Numbered from the stretch's first letter, positions 49,532 through 58,416 are shown. The stretch is 64,000 bases of DNA from Cellulomonas sp. KH9 (GCF_900114185.1 NZ_FOSE01000003.1:62001-126000); one strand, 5' to 3'. Made by a program: numbers and translations. The notes: a model not told the origin generated them from the letters alone.

Positions 49532-49915
49532 TCAGGCTGTGGTGGGTGGGCTCAGCGCCGCGGGCGGCTCGTCGTCGTCGAGGGGGATCTCCTCGTACCC
49601 CGCGATGGCGCGGTCGCGCGAGAGCAGGATGTCGTCGCTCTGGAACCCGATGCGCCTGGCCCACGTGCGGACCATGCGCAGGTTGTGGTGCACGATCGCG
49701 AAGGCGGTCATGATCGCGGTGGCGGCCAGCCCCACGAGGCGGATCCAGCCCCAGGACACGAGCTGCTCCTGGTCGAGCACCTCACGTGTCCGGACAGCCG
49801 CGTCGTGGCCCAGATCGGACGTGGTGTCACCACCCCCGTCGGCAGCTGTCGAACGGGCATCTGCGGACGCCCAGCCAGGACGCTCCCGGCGTGCGCCTGG
49901 CGTACTCGCACACAT
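49532..49915 (-). CDS. Hypothetical single-pass membrane protein
   Basis: The 127-residue protein has a polar N-terminus (about 1-50), one membrane helix (about 53-76, WGWIRLVGLAATAIMTAFAIV) and a charged C-terminal tail with RIGFQSDDILLSRDRAIAGY. GAGGTAGGG precedes the ATG. It is divergent from the lipoprotein gene at 50044. Not recognised. Confidence 0.55.
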   Translation of the reverse strand: MCASTPGARRERPGWASADARSTAADGGGDTTSDLGHDAAVRTREVLDQEQLVSWGWIRLVGLAATAIMTAFAIVHHNLRMVRTWARRIGFQSDDILLSRDRAIAGYEEIPLDDDEPPAALSPPTTA

Positions 49916-50043
49916 CCCTACCTCGCGATCGTCGCGTACTGCGCTGTTCGAGTGGTTCAGCCCGAAACGCCAGACCCGGCAAACCGGGCCGGTCTACCGT
50001 CCAGCGACAGTGCAGCAGCGCAGCAGCGGAGAAAGGGGGCAGC

Positions 50044-50520
50044 GTGCGGGCAGCAGTCAGCACCGCGCTCGCGGTGCTCGTCGTCCTCACCGTCGCAGCC
50101 TGCGGACCGGCCGGCACCGCGGACACCCCGGACACGCGCCCACCGGTCGCCGGCCCGAGGGATGACGATGAGGCGACGTTCGAGGACTACTGCGCCGTCA
50201 TCCACCGGGTCTACTCGACCGAGGCCGAGCAGGCCCCCGAGGGGGTGCTCGTCTCCTGGGACGCCGCAGTGACGCCAGGCGGACCCCGCACGTACATCGT
50301 CCACCGACGCCCCGCCGGCACCACGCAGTGGCAGCGGGTCGAGGAGATCGAGCGCTCCGACGATGACTTCACCTACCTCGACACCCGCCCGGCCGAGCAG
50401 CCCGGCGTCGCCTACGAGTACTGGGTGACGGTCGTCGAGGCCGAGTGCGGCGGCGAGAGCGAGCTCTGCCCGCCGTTCGAGTGCGACCCGCCGCCAGCGG
50501 CCACACCACGCCAGGACTGA
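50044..50520 (+). CDS. Lipoprotein with fibronectin type III-like domain
   Basis: The 158-residue protein has a lipoprotein signal (about 1-20) with lipobox LTVAAC, a short linker and an FN3-like sandwich (about 62-135): EGVLVSWDAAV, TYIVHRRPAGTTQWQRVEE and VAYEYWVTVVEA. It has a Cys-rich acidic C-terminus (ECGGESELCPPFEC). GTG behind AAAGGGGG. Expected to be anchored at the outer face of the membrane; ligand unknown. Confidence 0.65.
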   Translation: MRAAVSTALAVLVVLTVAACGPAGTADTPDTRPPVAGPRDDDEATFEDYCAVIHRVYSTEAEQAPEGVLVSWDAAVTPGGPRTYIVHRRPAGTTQWQRVEEIERSDDDFTYLDTRPAEQPGVAYEYWVTVVEAECGGESELCPPFECDPPPAATPRQD

Positions 50521-50593
50521 CACCCCCTCCACCGCCAGCCCTCACCCGCACCGACCCAGCCGGCCCCTCGGCGTTGCGCCGGTGAAGGTGGAC

Positions 50594-50707
50594 CTACTTG
50601 CGTCCGCTTCCGCCGCGGAGCTTGTTCACCACGAGCACGATGAGAACCGCGACCACGATGGTGCCAACGCCCAGCAGGATGTCGCCGCTATTGCCAGCAG
50701 CGACCAT
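50594..50707 (-). CDS. 37-residue small membrane protein
   Basis: ATG 50707 is preceded by GAGGAGGGG at optimal distance and opens a frame ending at TAG 50594. The product has a short polar start (MVAAGNSGDI), a single membrane helix (about 10-28, LLGVGTIVVAVLIVLVV) and a basic tail NKLRGGSGRK, a classic positive-inside arrangement. The size resembles small membrane regulators or type I toxin-like peptides, but the function is unknown. Confidence 0.6.
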   Translation of the reverse strand: MVAAGNSGDILLGVGTIVVAVLIVLVVNKLRGGSGRK

Positions 50708-50766
50708 GATCAGTGCCCCTCCTCATGTCAGCGACCCGCCCCACAGGCCGATGCCCGCGTAGGCGG

Positions 50767-51033
50767 CTACGTGCGGTAGGCGTCGCGGCGATGAGCGATC
50801 GTCAGCACGGTCACGGTGACCACACGCGCGTTGATCGTGTAGATGACGCGGTACTCACCACGTCGTGCCGACCACTTGCCCTCGAGCTCGTTCCGTAGGG
50901 GCTTGCCGACGCGGAACGGCGCCTCCGCCAGCGGACCAGAGAGGAACTCGATCACCGCCGCGGCCACCGCCGGAGGCAACCCGCCGGCCAGGGCGCGCCG
51001 CGCCGGAGGAGCGAGCTGGACCTCGTACCTCAC
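50767..51033 (-). CDS. RelE/ParE-family toxin
   Basis: The 88-residue protein has the RelE fold pattern: VQLAPPARRAL at the start, PFRVGKPLRNELEGKWSARR and EYRVIYTI, then the C-terminal VTVLTIAHRRDAY. RelE toxins cleave mRNA in the ribosome; ParE relatives poison gyrase, and I cannot fully exclude that. The GTG overlaps the antitoxin stop (GTGA), so it is made with its antidote. Confidence 0.9.
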   Translation of the reverse strand: MRYEVQLAPPARRALAGGLPPAVAAAVIEFLSGPLAEAPFRVGKPLRNELEGKWSARRGEYRVIYTINARVVTVTVLTIAHRRDAYRT

Positions 51034-51302
51034 GCGTTCGCAGCGCGGGCCCGCAAGACGTCTGCCAGCGGGGTGACGTCACCGCGGGCGACTGCGGCGT
51101 CAGCCTCTCGGACCTCGGCCATGACTGCGGCGTCCGACAGTACGGCGATCGTCTCCTCAAGGGACGCGAGGTCGTCGGGCGACATCAGGACCGCCGCCGG
51201 CTCGCCGTTGCGGGTGATGGTCACGCGCTCGTGCGTGTCGTGGACGGAGTCGACGAAGCGAGACAGGTGTGCCTTCACGTTCGCCAACGATGTCGTCGTC
51301 AT
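51030..51302 (-). CDS. Phd/YefM (RelB-type) antitoxin
   Basis: The 90-residue protein opens MTTTSLANVKAHLSRFVDSV and continues VTITRNGEPAAVLMSPDDLASLEE, the Phd/YefM signature. The N-terminal part binds DNA and the C-terminal helix neutralises the toxin. In-frame ATGs at 51314 and 51320 are alternatives. ATGAC at 51301-51305 and GTCAT at 51316-51320 form a small inverted repeat over the start that may serve as the autoregulatory operator. Confidence 0.87.
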   Translation of the reverse strand: MTTTSLANVKAHLSRFVDSVHDTHERVTITRNGEPAAVLMSPDDLASLEETIAVLSDAAVMAEVREADAAVARGDVTPLADVLRARAANA

Positions 51303-51398
51303 GACCCGAATCATAGTCATGAGGGTTCCGAGTGGGAAGGGGGCAGGGAGGCGCCGGTCGAAGGCGCCCGGCCGAACCGACCCCTCCGAGCGAACCCC

Positions 51399-52084
51399 CT
51401 ACGCGGGATCGGCCAGCAGCGCTGGAAGGGTCCCGAGCGCGTCGCGGGCACTCAGTCCGGTGCCGCGCAGCCGCGCGTACGCCGTTGCTGTCGCGGTGCC
51501 CTGGTCGCCGAGCCACGTGTCGTTGGCGGCCAGCAGGTGAGCGGTGTCGATGGTGGTGTGCGAGCGTCCCAGCGGACCGCTGGCCGACATCGCGTGAACC
51601 TCGTCCGTGCCCGAGGGCACCATGACGATCGCGAACGGCCCACGTGAACCAGCGGCGCGCGGCGCATGTCGTCTCGCGGGTCGGCGGCCAGCTCGTCGAG
51701 CTCGGCCAGGCAGCGGGGGGCGCGCTCGGGGTCCCATTCGTGAAGCAGGCGCGCGACCAGGGGACGCCCGGCCAGCACGCTGTGGGTGCGCGCACCCTCA
51801 GCTCGTCGAGGGGCGAGCACCTCGAGCAACTGACGCGCGATGGGCCCGGCGAGCCGGTCCGGTCCGCCCAGTGCTGCGTCGAGGTAGGACGTCGGTGGCT
51901 GACCGGGGTCCGGCGCCGGGACGCACCGCACGGCGCCGCCGACGTGCACCGCCAGTGCGCCGTCGAACATGGTGTGCATGAACCGGTCCCGCAGCGGATC
52001 GTCGTCCGGGGCCGGGCCGTCGTTTGCGGTGGCGACTGCGTCGCGCAAAGCCCGGTCGGCAGCGGCGCGATCGGGGCAATCCAC
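51399..52084 (-). pseudogene. Frameshifted hypothetical gene
   Basis: One frame (from GTG 52084, no ribosome site) encodes a plausible protein, with FMHTMFDGALAVHVGGAVRC and HEWDPERAPRCLAELDELAA, up to LVHVG near 51645. The natural continuation PFAIVMVPSGTDEVHAMSAS to the stop at 51399 lies one frame over. Adding one base near 51637-51644 would rejoin the two halves into about 229 codons. The family is not recognised. Broken gene or sequencing indel. Confidence 0.6.
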
Positions 52085-52226
52085 CGACGACTACGCCCGG
52101 TACGTCGACATTTTGACGGCATGGGGAGCACCGCACGGGCTGAGCGCGTCCGAGGTCGAGGAGCGCATCTTCGGACTCATCCCGCCACGACGACGCCGGA
52201 CGCCGCGCCCTCGCACACCGCAGTGA
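52079..52226 (+). pseudogene. Gene remnant (C-terminal fragment)
   Basis: The frame reads STDDYARYVDILTAWG, then GLSASEVEERIFGL and a basic tail. This looks like the end of a helical protein whose upstream part is gone, since the preceding DNA is the antisense of the frameshifted gene. No family assigned. Confidence 0.4.
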
Positions 52227-52252
52227 CCACGCGGCTCGACGACAGGGGCGAC

Positions 52253-52500
52253 ATGGTTGAGATCCGCGAGCGGACGCTCCAGGGTCTGCGCGACGCGGGC
52301 CTGGCGGGGTTCGCGCCATTTGCTCGGCTGCCCGATGCGCACGTGCCGACACACCCTGGTGTGTATGTCGTCGTTCGGGACTCGTCGGAGCCCGCCGTGT
52401 TCCTCGAGTCGAGCGTGGCGGGATGGTTCAAGGCCAAGAACCCGTCGGTCGAGCTCAACCGCCTTTTGGCCCGGACGGCGTCCCTTCCGACGCCTGTGCG
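52253..52500 (+). pseudogene. Truncated GIY-YIG-like nuclease gene
   Basis: From ATG 52253 the frame encodes VPTHPGVYVVVRDSSEPAVF and LESSVAGWFKAKNPSVEL, the first strand and loop of GIY-YIG-type proteins. It then loses similarity near 52500, before the expected second motif (VVYIGKA-like), as it runs into the convergent gene at 52509. Interpreted as a truncated remnant; the end given is approximate. Confidence 0.5.
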
Positions 52501-52508
52501 ACCAGCTC

Positions 52509-53036
52509 TCACCTGCCGCGTGGGGTCGCGCGGTTCTCGTCCAGCAGCTCCCGCACCACGACGCCGATGCCGATGGGGTCCCGGTAGAGCGCGGTCGACA
52601 CGAGCGCCCGTCCCGGGCCGATCCGCCGGCTCCAGGAGCCTCCGGCGCCGATGACGAGCACGTCGACGTGCGCCCTGAGCCGGTGGGTTCCGAGCCAGTC
52701 GGAGATCCACATCAAGTGGTCCGCGGGGCCGCAGGTGACGTGCTCCTCCTCCCAACGTCGCGCTTCCTCGTCGACCTCCGACGCCAACGCGGCGAGACCC
52801 GGGTCGAACGGCCTCAGCGGCGTCAGCGGGGCCCGGGTGAGGAGCGCAGCCCACCACTTGTCCCAGGCCGTGTCCGGGACCCCGCTCGTCGGCCGCGCGA
52901 CGACCGGCGGGTCGAGTGCAGGTACGGACGCGGCGGACGCGAGGGCGAAGCGGTCGCGCACGAAGAGCGCACGGGTGAGCTCCGACCCGTCGCCGATCCT
53001 CACGTGCGGCGCCGGCCCCGTTGCCGAGTCGTACAT
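52509..53036 (-). CDS. Hypothetical protein
   Basis: The 175-residue protein starts at ATG 53036 behind AGGGGGAC. Visible segments are WDKWWAALLTR, EVDEEARRWEEEHVT and a C-terminal alpha/beta part HVDVLVIGAGGSWSRRI followed by ALVSTALYRDPIG. No catalytic motif or membrane span. Not recognised; appears intact among broken neighbours. Confidence 0.6.
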   Translation of the reverse strand: MYDSATGPAPHVRIGDGSELTRALFVRDRFALASAASVPALDPPVVARPTSGVPDTAWDKWWAALLTRAPLTPLRPFDPGLAALASEVDEEARRWEEEHVTCGPADHLMWISDWLGTHRLRAHVDVLVIGAGGSWSRRIGPGRALVSTALYRDPIGIGVVVRELLDENRATPRGR

Positions 53037-53156
53037 CGCGTCCCCCTGCTGTCGGTGACCGGTGCCCCTCACTTGTACAGCACGGCGTCCCTCGGCACGC
53101 CGGGTCGACCGACGGTGGTCCACCGCTTGCGGGTCGTCGTCGGGTGGTCGAGGCGA

Positions 53157-53477
53157 TCAGGACGGGTGACGTCCATGCGGCACTGATCGCGCGGTCCGGA
53201 CCCGTCGACGCACCGGAGCGCCCGTCGCAGTGGTGCGCGACCCCTCCCCGTGGCCGAACCGGCGCGGCCAGAACGCGGGCAGCGACCAGGCGTCCTCCAC
53301 GACGAGCCGGACGGCGTCGTGCTCCTGGGCCTCGTGCCGGCCGTCGGGCTGACGGACCGGGTTCCCCTGCCGTGCGCCGAGCCAGGTGCCGTGCTCGTCC
53401 TGGCCGAGCTGCTCGACCGGCCGGCTGAACCGCTCCGCGCAGGTCCCGTCGACCAGGGAGACCTTCTCCTTCGACAT
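53157..53477 (-). pseudogene. DUF402-like remnant
   Basis: The 106-codon frame begins MSKEKVSLVDGTCAERFSRP and includes EQLGQDEHGTWLGARQG and HDAVRLVVEDAWSLPAFW, reminiscent of DUF402 (FomD-type phosphatase fold) proteins. After PAFW the sequence becomes Arg/Gly-rich and unlike the family, and the protein is shorter than usual. Probably truncated; assignment tentative. Confidence 0.4.
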
Positions 53478-53506
53478 CCTCAGCACGGCGCCAGTCTGTC
53501 GGCCCT

Positions 53507-54277
53507 TCACTGGTTGGGTAGCCCGGCCCGGGTGTCTCCACCGGATCGGTGCGGCGCCCCTTCGCCTTGCGGGACGTGCGCCGGCTCTCCCCTCTGCTCC
53601 GGCGCACGACGCTCGGCAGCGTCGACGCGCAGCACCGCCGCGGCGAGCAGCCCCTGCCCCACGGTGTACGTCAGCATCACCCAGAACCCCTGACCCGCGA
53701 GGTCCCACGACGGGACGAACGCCTCGAGCGCGATGAGCGCGTCGCTGACCAGGAAGATCGCACCGCCCAGCGCCGCGAGCCGCCCCAGGCCGGTCGCCAG
53801 CACGGCCATGGCGGTGAGCATCGCGCCGTAGACGCACACGGGCACCAGCAGGCTCCCCGCGTGCGGTGCGCACAGGGCCACCAGTGCCCCGAGCGCCGCG
53901 GCGTACGGCAGCAGCAGCAGCCGACGCCGGTGCACGACGGACCTGCGAACGAAGGGTGCGAACGCCACGACATAGGCCACCTGGGCCAGCAGGAAGAAAC
54001 CGACCATCACGAGGAAGGAGATGTCGTCGTCGACGAGCGACGGCATCAGGTCACCGAGCCACGAGAACCCCAGCGCGACGAGCACCCAGGTCACCAGCCG
54101 GCTGCGCGGGCTGCGCGTGGCGGCCAGGACGACGGCGGCGAGCGCCGGCATCAGGGTCCACTGGCTCACGGTCGACAGGTCCTGCGCGCCCGTCGCCTCG
54201 GCGGTGAGGTGGACGAGCAGGAGCACAACGGCGACCGCGGCCCAGATGCGTGCGGGTGTGGACAGCGTGCGTCCCAC
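53507..54277 (-). CDS. YhhN-family (lysoplasmalogenase-like) membrane protein
   Basis: The 256-residue protein has eight or so membrane helices, with family features FSWLGDLMPSLV (acidic intramembrane site, about 72-83), FFLLAQVAYVVAF (about 94-106) and FLVSDALIALEAF. Characterised YhhN/TMEM86 proteins hydrolyse the vinyl-ether bond of lysoplasmalogen. The last 30 residues are polar and non-conserved. GTG with GGAGG upstream. Confidence 0.85.
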   Translation of the reverse strand: MGRTLSTPARIWAAVAVVLLLVHLTAEATGAQDLSTVSQWTLMPALAAVVLAATRSPRSRLVTWVLVALGFSWLGDLMPSLVDDDISFLVMVGFFLLAQVAYVVAFAPFVRRSVVHRRRLLLLPYAAALGALVALCAPHAGSLLVPVCVYGAMLTAMAVLATGLGRLAALGGAIFLVSDALIALEAFVPSWDLAGQGFWVMLTYTVGQGLLAAAVLRVDAAERRAPEQRGEPAHVPQGEGAPHRSGGDTRAGLPNQ

Positions 54278-54418
54278 GACGACCTCCTCGCCGCCGGACC
54301 GAGCGCCCGGCGACCGTCAGTGCGGGACCCCGTCGTCCCGGAGCGCCGATGTTAGCGGCGCGGACCGCCCGCATCGGGCGGCACGGCCCGGCCTGTGGCG
54401 ACCCCACCCCTCCCGCTC

Positions 54419-54424
54419 TAGCGT
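54419..54424 (+). promoter_or_regulatory. -10 box of the second FUSC gene
   Basis: TAGCGT lies 37 bases before the GTG of the 622-residue FUSC gene and matches the recurring TAGNNT pattern. Confidence 0.4.
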
Positions 54425-54460
54425 GAGCAACGAGCGTGGCCGAACCTCCGAGGGGGCACC

Positions 54461-56329
54461 GTGGCGGGCACCGACAGCACCGACAGCACGAGCGCGCGCA
54501 CGCGCCCCAAGGGCAGCCCGATGCTGATCGTCCTGATGATCATCGTGGTCCTGCCGTCGGTCCTGCTGGCCGACGCCTGGGGCGCCGGCCCGGCCGGGAT
54601 CATCGGCGGGCTGACCGGCATGTTCGCGCTGGTGGCGCTGATGGGGGGGCCGCTGCGGGCGGACCTGCGCGTCGCCGCGGTGATGGGGCCGCTGCTCGTC
54701 GTGGCCGCCGCCGTGCCACGCCTCGTGGCGGAGACGTCGCGCCCGTGGGCGATGGTGCTGGTGGTGCTGCTGACCGCGGTCGCGGCGCTGCTCCCGCTGG
54801 TCGGGCCCCGCTTCGGCACGGCCGGCCTGGGCCTGGGGATGACGACGATGTTCGGCTACGGGTACGCCCCGATGGGCGGGGCCGACGACCGGCAGGTGAT
54901 CGCGGCGGCCGTTGCGGGTGTCGTCGTGGCGGTCGTGCTGCGTGTCCTCATGGGGATCTCCGACCCGTCGAAGCCGACGCGGGAGCAGGTCGCCGCGGTG
55001 CTCGTCGCCGACGACCCGAGCACGGCCACCGCCACCGCGTTCGGCACCTGGCTGACCGACGGCAGGCCGCGGTGGCTCGCGCAGGCGCTCGAGGGGGCGT
55101 CGAGCTACCGGCTGGCCCTGCGCACCGCCGAGCTGGCGGACGGCGGCGGCGCGGGTGACGTGGCCGCGCTGCGGTCCCGGGCCGAGGAGCTGGCCGCACG
55201 GCTGCGCGCCAAGCCGACGCACGAGAAGCACGCCGCCTCGTCGGCCTCGTCGCGGACGTCGTCACCGGCGTCGCCGATGGCGGCGGGCCCGTCGTTCGCG
55301 CCGGCCGTCGTCGCGGTGCCCGACGCCCCGGGGGCCGCTCTCGACACCGTCGAGGAGGCGCTCCTGACGCGTGACACCACGGAGGTCCGCCTCGAGCGCG
55401 ACCGGCGCCACCAGCTGCAGGACGCGGTGCTCCACCCGTCCGCCCGGCTGCGGTCCGTGCAGGTGCGGCACGCGCTGCGCACCGCGCTCGCGGTGCTGAT
55501 CATGCTGCTGATCACCTCGCGCCTGCAGCGGGGCGACCCGCTGGTCTCCACCGCGCTCCTCGCGACCTTCGGCATCATGCAGGCCACGTGGAGCGACACC
55601 GCCGTCAAGACGCGGAACAAGGTCGTCGGTGTGGTCACCGGCGCGCTCACGGTCGCGGTGGTGCTGCTCGTCGTGCCGGAGCGGTTCCTCGTCCTCGTCG
55701 CCGTCGTGTCCCTGTGCCTGGGGCTCTGGTACATCGTCACGCTCCCGGCGTTGGGCAACGCGTTCATGGTGGTCGTCAGCGTCGGCTTCAACGCCGTGAA
55801 CCGTGACCTCGACCCCGTCATGCTGCTGCTGCAGTACGTCGGGCTCATCGCCTGCGCGGTGCTGCTGGGCGTGGTGCTCGGGTTCGTCGTCGTCCCGGGC
55901 CTCCGGCCGCCGCCGCTGCGGCACCGTGTCCGTGCCGCCGCGGACGCCACCGCGGCGGCGCTGCGCGCGTCGAGCGGCCCCGGGTCGCAACGACCGGACG
56001 AGATCGCCCTGCTCCGCGACGCCGTGCGCCTGCAGGACGACCTGGTGCCGGACCGCGACCGGCTCGACGACCAGCAGCTCGCCGCGCTCGACACGCTGCG
56101 CACCGGGCTGCGCGACCTGACCGTCCTGGCCCAGGCGGTGCCCCTGGCGCCTGCCGAGATCGACCACGTCGTGCAGGCGCTGGACCCGGACGGGCGGGTG
56201 GCACCGGACCTGGACGACGGTGCGGCCGCCGAGGCGTCCGGTGCCGGGTCGTCGACGTTGTGGGACCTGGCGCAGCGGGCCGGGGACTCGGAGCGCGTCC
56301 TGCTGCGGACGCTGCCGGCCGGTGCCTGA
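54461..56329 (+). CDS. FUSC-family membrane protein with two membrane halves
   Basis: The 622-residue protein has two hydrophobic bundles (about 20-165 and 345-480) separated by a cytoplasmic, partly disordered segment (about 170-330). It ends in a helical cytoplasmic domain (about 490-620). The second bundle begins RSVQVRHALRTALAVLIMLL and contains ALLATFGIMQATWSDTAVKTRNK-type motifs typical of FUSC/YccS proteins. Probably an efflux or membrane-stress transporter; substrate unknown. GTG start with GAGGGGGC. Confidence 0.82.
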   Translation: MAGTDSTDSTSARTRPKGSPMLIVLMIIVVLPSVLLADAWGAGPAGIIGGLTGMFALVALMGGPLRADLRVAAVMGPLLVVAAAVPRLVAETSRPWAMVLVVLLTAVAALLPLVGPRFGTAGLGLGMTTMFGYGYAPMGGADDRQVIAAAVAGVVVAVVLRVLMGISDPSKPTREQVAAVLVADDPSTATATAFGTWLTDGRPRWLAQALEGASSYRLALRTAELADGGGAGDVAALRSRAEELAARLRAKPTHEKHAASSASSRTSSPASPMAAGPSFAPAVVAVPDAPGAALDTVEEALLTRDTTEVRLERDRRHQLQDAVLHPSARLRSVQVRHALRTALAVLIMLLITSRLQRGDPLVSTALLATFGIMQATWSDTAVKTRNKVVGVVTGALTVAVVLLVVPERFLVLVAVVSLCLGLWYIVTLPALGNAFMVVVSVGFNAVNRDLDPVMLLLQYVGLIACAVLLGVVLGFVVVPGLRPPPLRHRVRAAADATAAALRASSGPGSQRPDEIALLRDAVRLQDDLVPDRDRLDDQQLAALDTLRTGLRDLTVLAQAVPLAPAEIDHVVQALDPDGRVAPDLDDGAAAEASGAGSSTLWDLAQRAGDSERVLLRTLPAGA

Positions 56330-56381
56330 GGCGGTCCACCCGGTTCCGCACGCCCACCACCCACCGCACGCGTGACCTGCC

Positions 56382-57347
56382 TCAGGTGCGCGACGCCGGT
56401 CTCGGGTCGAGCGGCCGCGCCGAGGCCGTCGCGGGGACCGTGGCGCCGCCGCCGGACGCCGACCGGCGTCCACGCGTGCTGCCCAGCAGCACCCCGGCGA
56501 CGACCAGTGCACCGCACGCCAGCTCCGTCGGTGACGTGCGCTCGCGCAGCAGCAGCCACGAGGCGGCGATGCCGACCACGGGGACGAGCATCGAGAACGG
56601 CGCGACCGTGCTGGACGGGTGCCGGCCCATCAGGGTGGTCCACAGCCCGGACCCGACGAGCGTCGCGACGACGACGGTGAACGCCAGCCCGCCGAGCGCG
56701 AGCAGGCCCCGCGTGCTGCCGAGCCCCTGGAACGACCCGGCGATCCGCGTGGGCCCCTCGACGACGAGCGACAGCGCCAGCAGCGGCAGCGGCGGCACCA
56801 CGGACATCCAGAGCATGAGCCGGACCGGCTCGGCCGGCTGCGCCTGCCCCGCGCGCCGGCTGCCCAGGTTGCCGACCGCCCAACCGAGCCCGGCGCACAG
56901 GGTCAGCAGCACCGGCAGCAGGGCCGCGCCGCCCACCTGACCGGCCCGGTACACGGCGATCCCCGCGAGCCCGGCGACCGCCAGCAGGATGCCGGCGCCC
57001 TGCCGGGCGGTGATCCGCTCGCGCAGCAGCACCCCGGCCAGCAGCACGGTGAACGGGGCCGACGACTGCAGCACCAGCGACGCCAGGCCGGTGGGCATGC
57101 CACCGGACATCGCCAGGTACAGGAACGCGAACTGCAGCACACCGAACCCGAGGCCGTACAGGGCGATCCACCGCCAGGGCGCGGTGGGCCGGGGGACCAG
57201 CAGCAGCGTCGGCACCGCGATGAGGGCGAACCGGAGCGCGACCAGGAAGAACGGGGGGAACTGCTCCAGGGACAGGTGGATGGCCGGGAAGTTCAGGCCC
57301 CAGCACACCGCGACGAGGGCGGCGAGCAGGCGGTCGCGCATCGGCAT
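56382..57347 (-). CDS. EamA/DMT-superfamily permease
   Basis: The 321-residue protein has ten membrane helices in two EamA repeats (about 5-135 and 145-285). Motifs include AVCWGLNFPAIHLSL, YLAMSGGMPTGLASLVLQSSAPF (across two helices) and STVAPFSMLVPVVGI. The family exports amino acids, nucleosides or other metabolites; specificity is open. It is divergent from a LysR regulator, which probably controls it. A second ATG at 57341 is possible. Confidence 0.88.
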   Translation of the reverse strand: MPMRDRLLAALVAVCWGLNFPAIHLSLEQFPPFFLVALRFALIAVPTLLLVPRPTAPWRWIALYGLGFGVLQFAFLYLAMSGGMPTGLASLVLQSSAPFTVLLAGVLLRERITARQGAGILLAVAGLAGIAVYRAGQVGGAALLPVLLTLCAGLGWAVGNLGSRRAGQAQPAEPVRLMLWMSVVPPLPLLALSLVVEGPTRIAGSFQGLGSTRGLLALGGLAFTVVVATLVGSGLWTTLMGRHPSSTVAPFSMLVPVVGIAASWLLLRERTSPTELACGALVVAGVLLGSTRGRRSASGGGATVPATASARPLDPRPASRT

Positions 57348-57384
57348 GCCCCGAGCATGGTGCCCGCGCACCGTGCACGACCAT

Positions 57385-57413
57385 CGCAAAGTCCTGATGC
57401 GTCCCTGTAGCGT
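57385..57413 (+). promoter_or_regulatory. Likely LysR site and leaderless -10 of the LysR gene
   Basis: CGCA (57385-57388) and TGCG (57398-57401) form a short inverted repeat with 9-bp spacing in the LysR/EamA gap. TAGCGT (57408-57413) ends six bases before the LysR ATG. Confidence 0.4.
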
Positions 57414-57419
57414 CGCTGC

Positions 57420-58325
57420 ATGGACGCGCGCGAGCTCGAGACGCTCCGGATCGTGGGCAGCCAGGGTGGCGTCACGGCCGCCGCCCGGGTGCTGCACCTG
57501 ACCCCGTCGGCCGTGTCCCAGCAGGTCGCGCAGCTGCAGCGCGAGGTGGGCGTGCCCCTGACCGAGCGCGTCGGGCGCGGGCTGCGGCTGACCCCCGCGG
57601 GGGAGGCGATGGCCGAGGCCGCGGTCGACGTCGCCGTCGCCCTCGAACGCGCGCGGGCCGTGTGCGACCGGTTCCTCGCGCAGCCGCAGGGCGTCGTGCG
57701 GGTCTCGGCGTTCCAGAGCGCCGCCCTGCTGCTGCTCCCCGCCCTGCTCACGCGCGTGGCCGCGATCGACGGGCTCACCCTCGAGTGCTCCGACGAGGAC
57801 GTCGCACAGGACGACTTCGTCGCGCTGACCGACCGGATGGACGTCGTGGTCGCGCACCGTCCCGACGACGGGCTCGGCTGGCCCGGCGCCGACGCGCTGC
57901 GCGTGGTGCCGCTGCTGCGCGAGCCGCTCGACGTCGTGGTCCCGCTCGACCACCCGCTGGCGCAGCGGGCACAGGTCGGTCCGCAGGACCTGCGGGACGT
58001 GCCCTGGATCGCCGTGCGCGAGGGGTTCCCGGTGGCGGAGGTGCTCGCGGCGGTCGGTGCACGGTCCGGCGCGGTGCCGCGGATCGTGCACCGGGTGAAC
58101 GACTTCCACGTCGTCGAGGCGCTCGTCGAGGCGGGTCACGGGGTGTCGCTGCTGCCCCGGTACGCGTTCGGCGGCGGCGCGCGCGTGCGCCTGGTCCCGC
58201 TCGCCGGGGTGCGGGCGGGTCGCCGGATCGACGCGCTCGTGCGGCGGGACCGTGCCGAGCGGCTGGTGGTCCGGCGCGTGCTCGACGAGCTGCGCGCTCT
58301 CGCCGGCGACCTCGGCTCCGGCTGA
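57420..58325 (+). CDS. LysR-family transcriptional regulator
   Basis: The 301-residue protein has an N-terminal winged helix (about 2-60) with ELETLRIVGSQGGVTAAARV and LTPSAVSQQVAQLQREVGV. The periplasmic-binding-like effector domain follows (about 88-295) and includes DVVVAHRPDDGLGWPGADAL and GVSLLPRYAF. It probably activates the divergent EamA permease in response to the exported compound. Confidence 0.9.
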   Translation: MDARELETLRIVGSQGGVTAAARVLHLTPSAVSQQVAQLQREVGVPLTERVGRGLRLTPAGEAMAEAAVDVAVALERARAVCDRFLAQPQGVVRVSAFQSAALLLLPALLTRVAAIDGLTLECSDEDVAQDDFVALTDRMDVVVAHRPDDGLGWPGADALRVVPLLREPLDVVVPLDHPLAQRAQVGPQDLRDVPWIAVREGFPVAEVLAAVGARSGAVPRIVHRVNDFHVVEALVEAGHGVSLLPRYAFGGGARVRLVPLAGVRAGRRIDALVRRDRAERLVVRRVLDELRALAGDLGSG

Positions 58326-58416
58326 GCGGCCACCCGACCCGGGACCGGCGGACGTCGCGGGGCCGGTGCGGTCGCGCACCGCAGGTATGTCGTCGCAGGT
58401 CAGCGCGTCCGATGTC

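Noticed and set aside
49198..49713. Plus-strand frame between the nuclease and the membrane protein genes
   Set aside because: Arg-rich, without ribosome site, and it overlaps the better supported minus-strand gene at 49532.
53549..54355. Plus-strand frame opposite the YhhN gene
   Set aside because: His/Gln/Arg-rich shadow of a clear membrane protein with no start signal.
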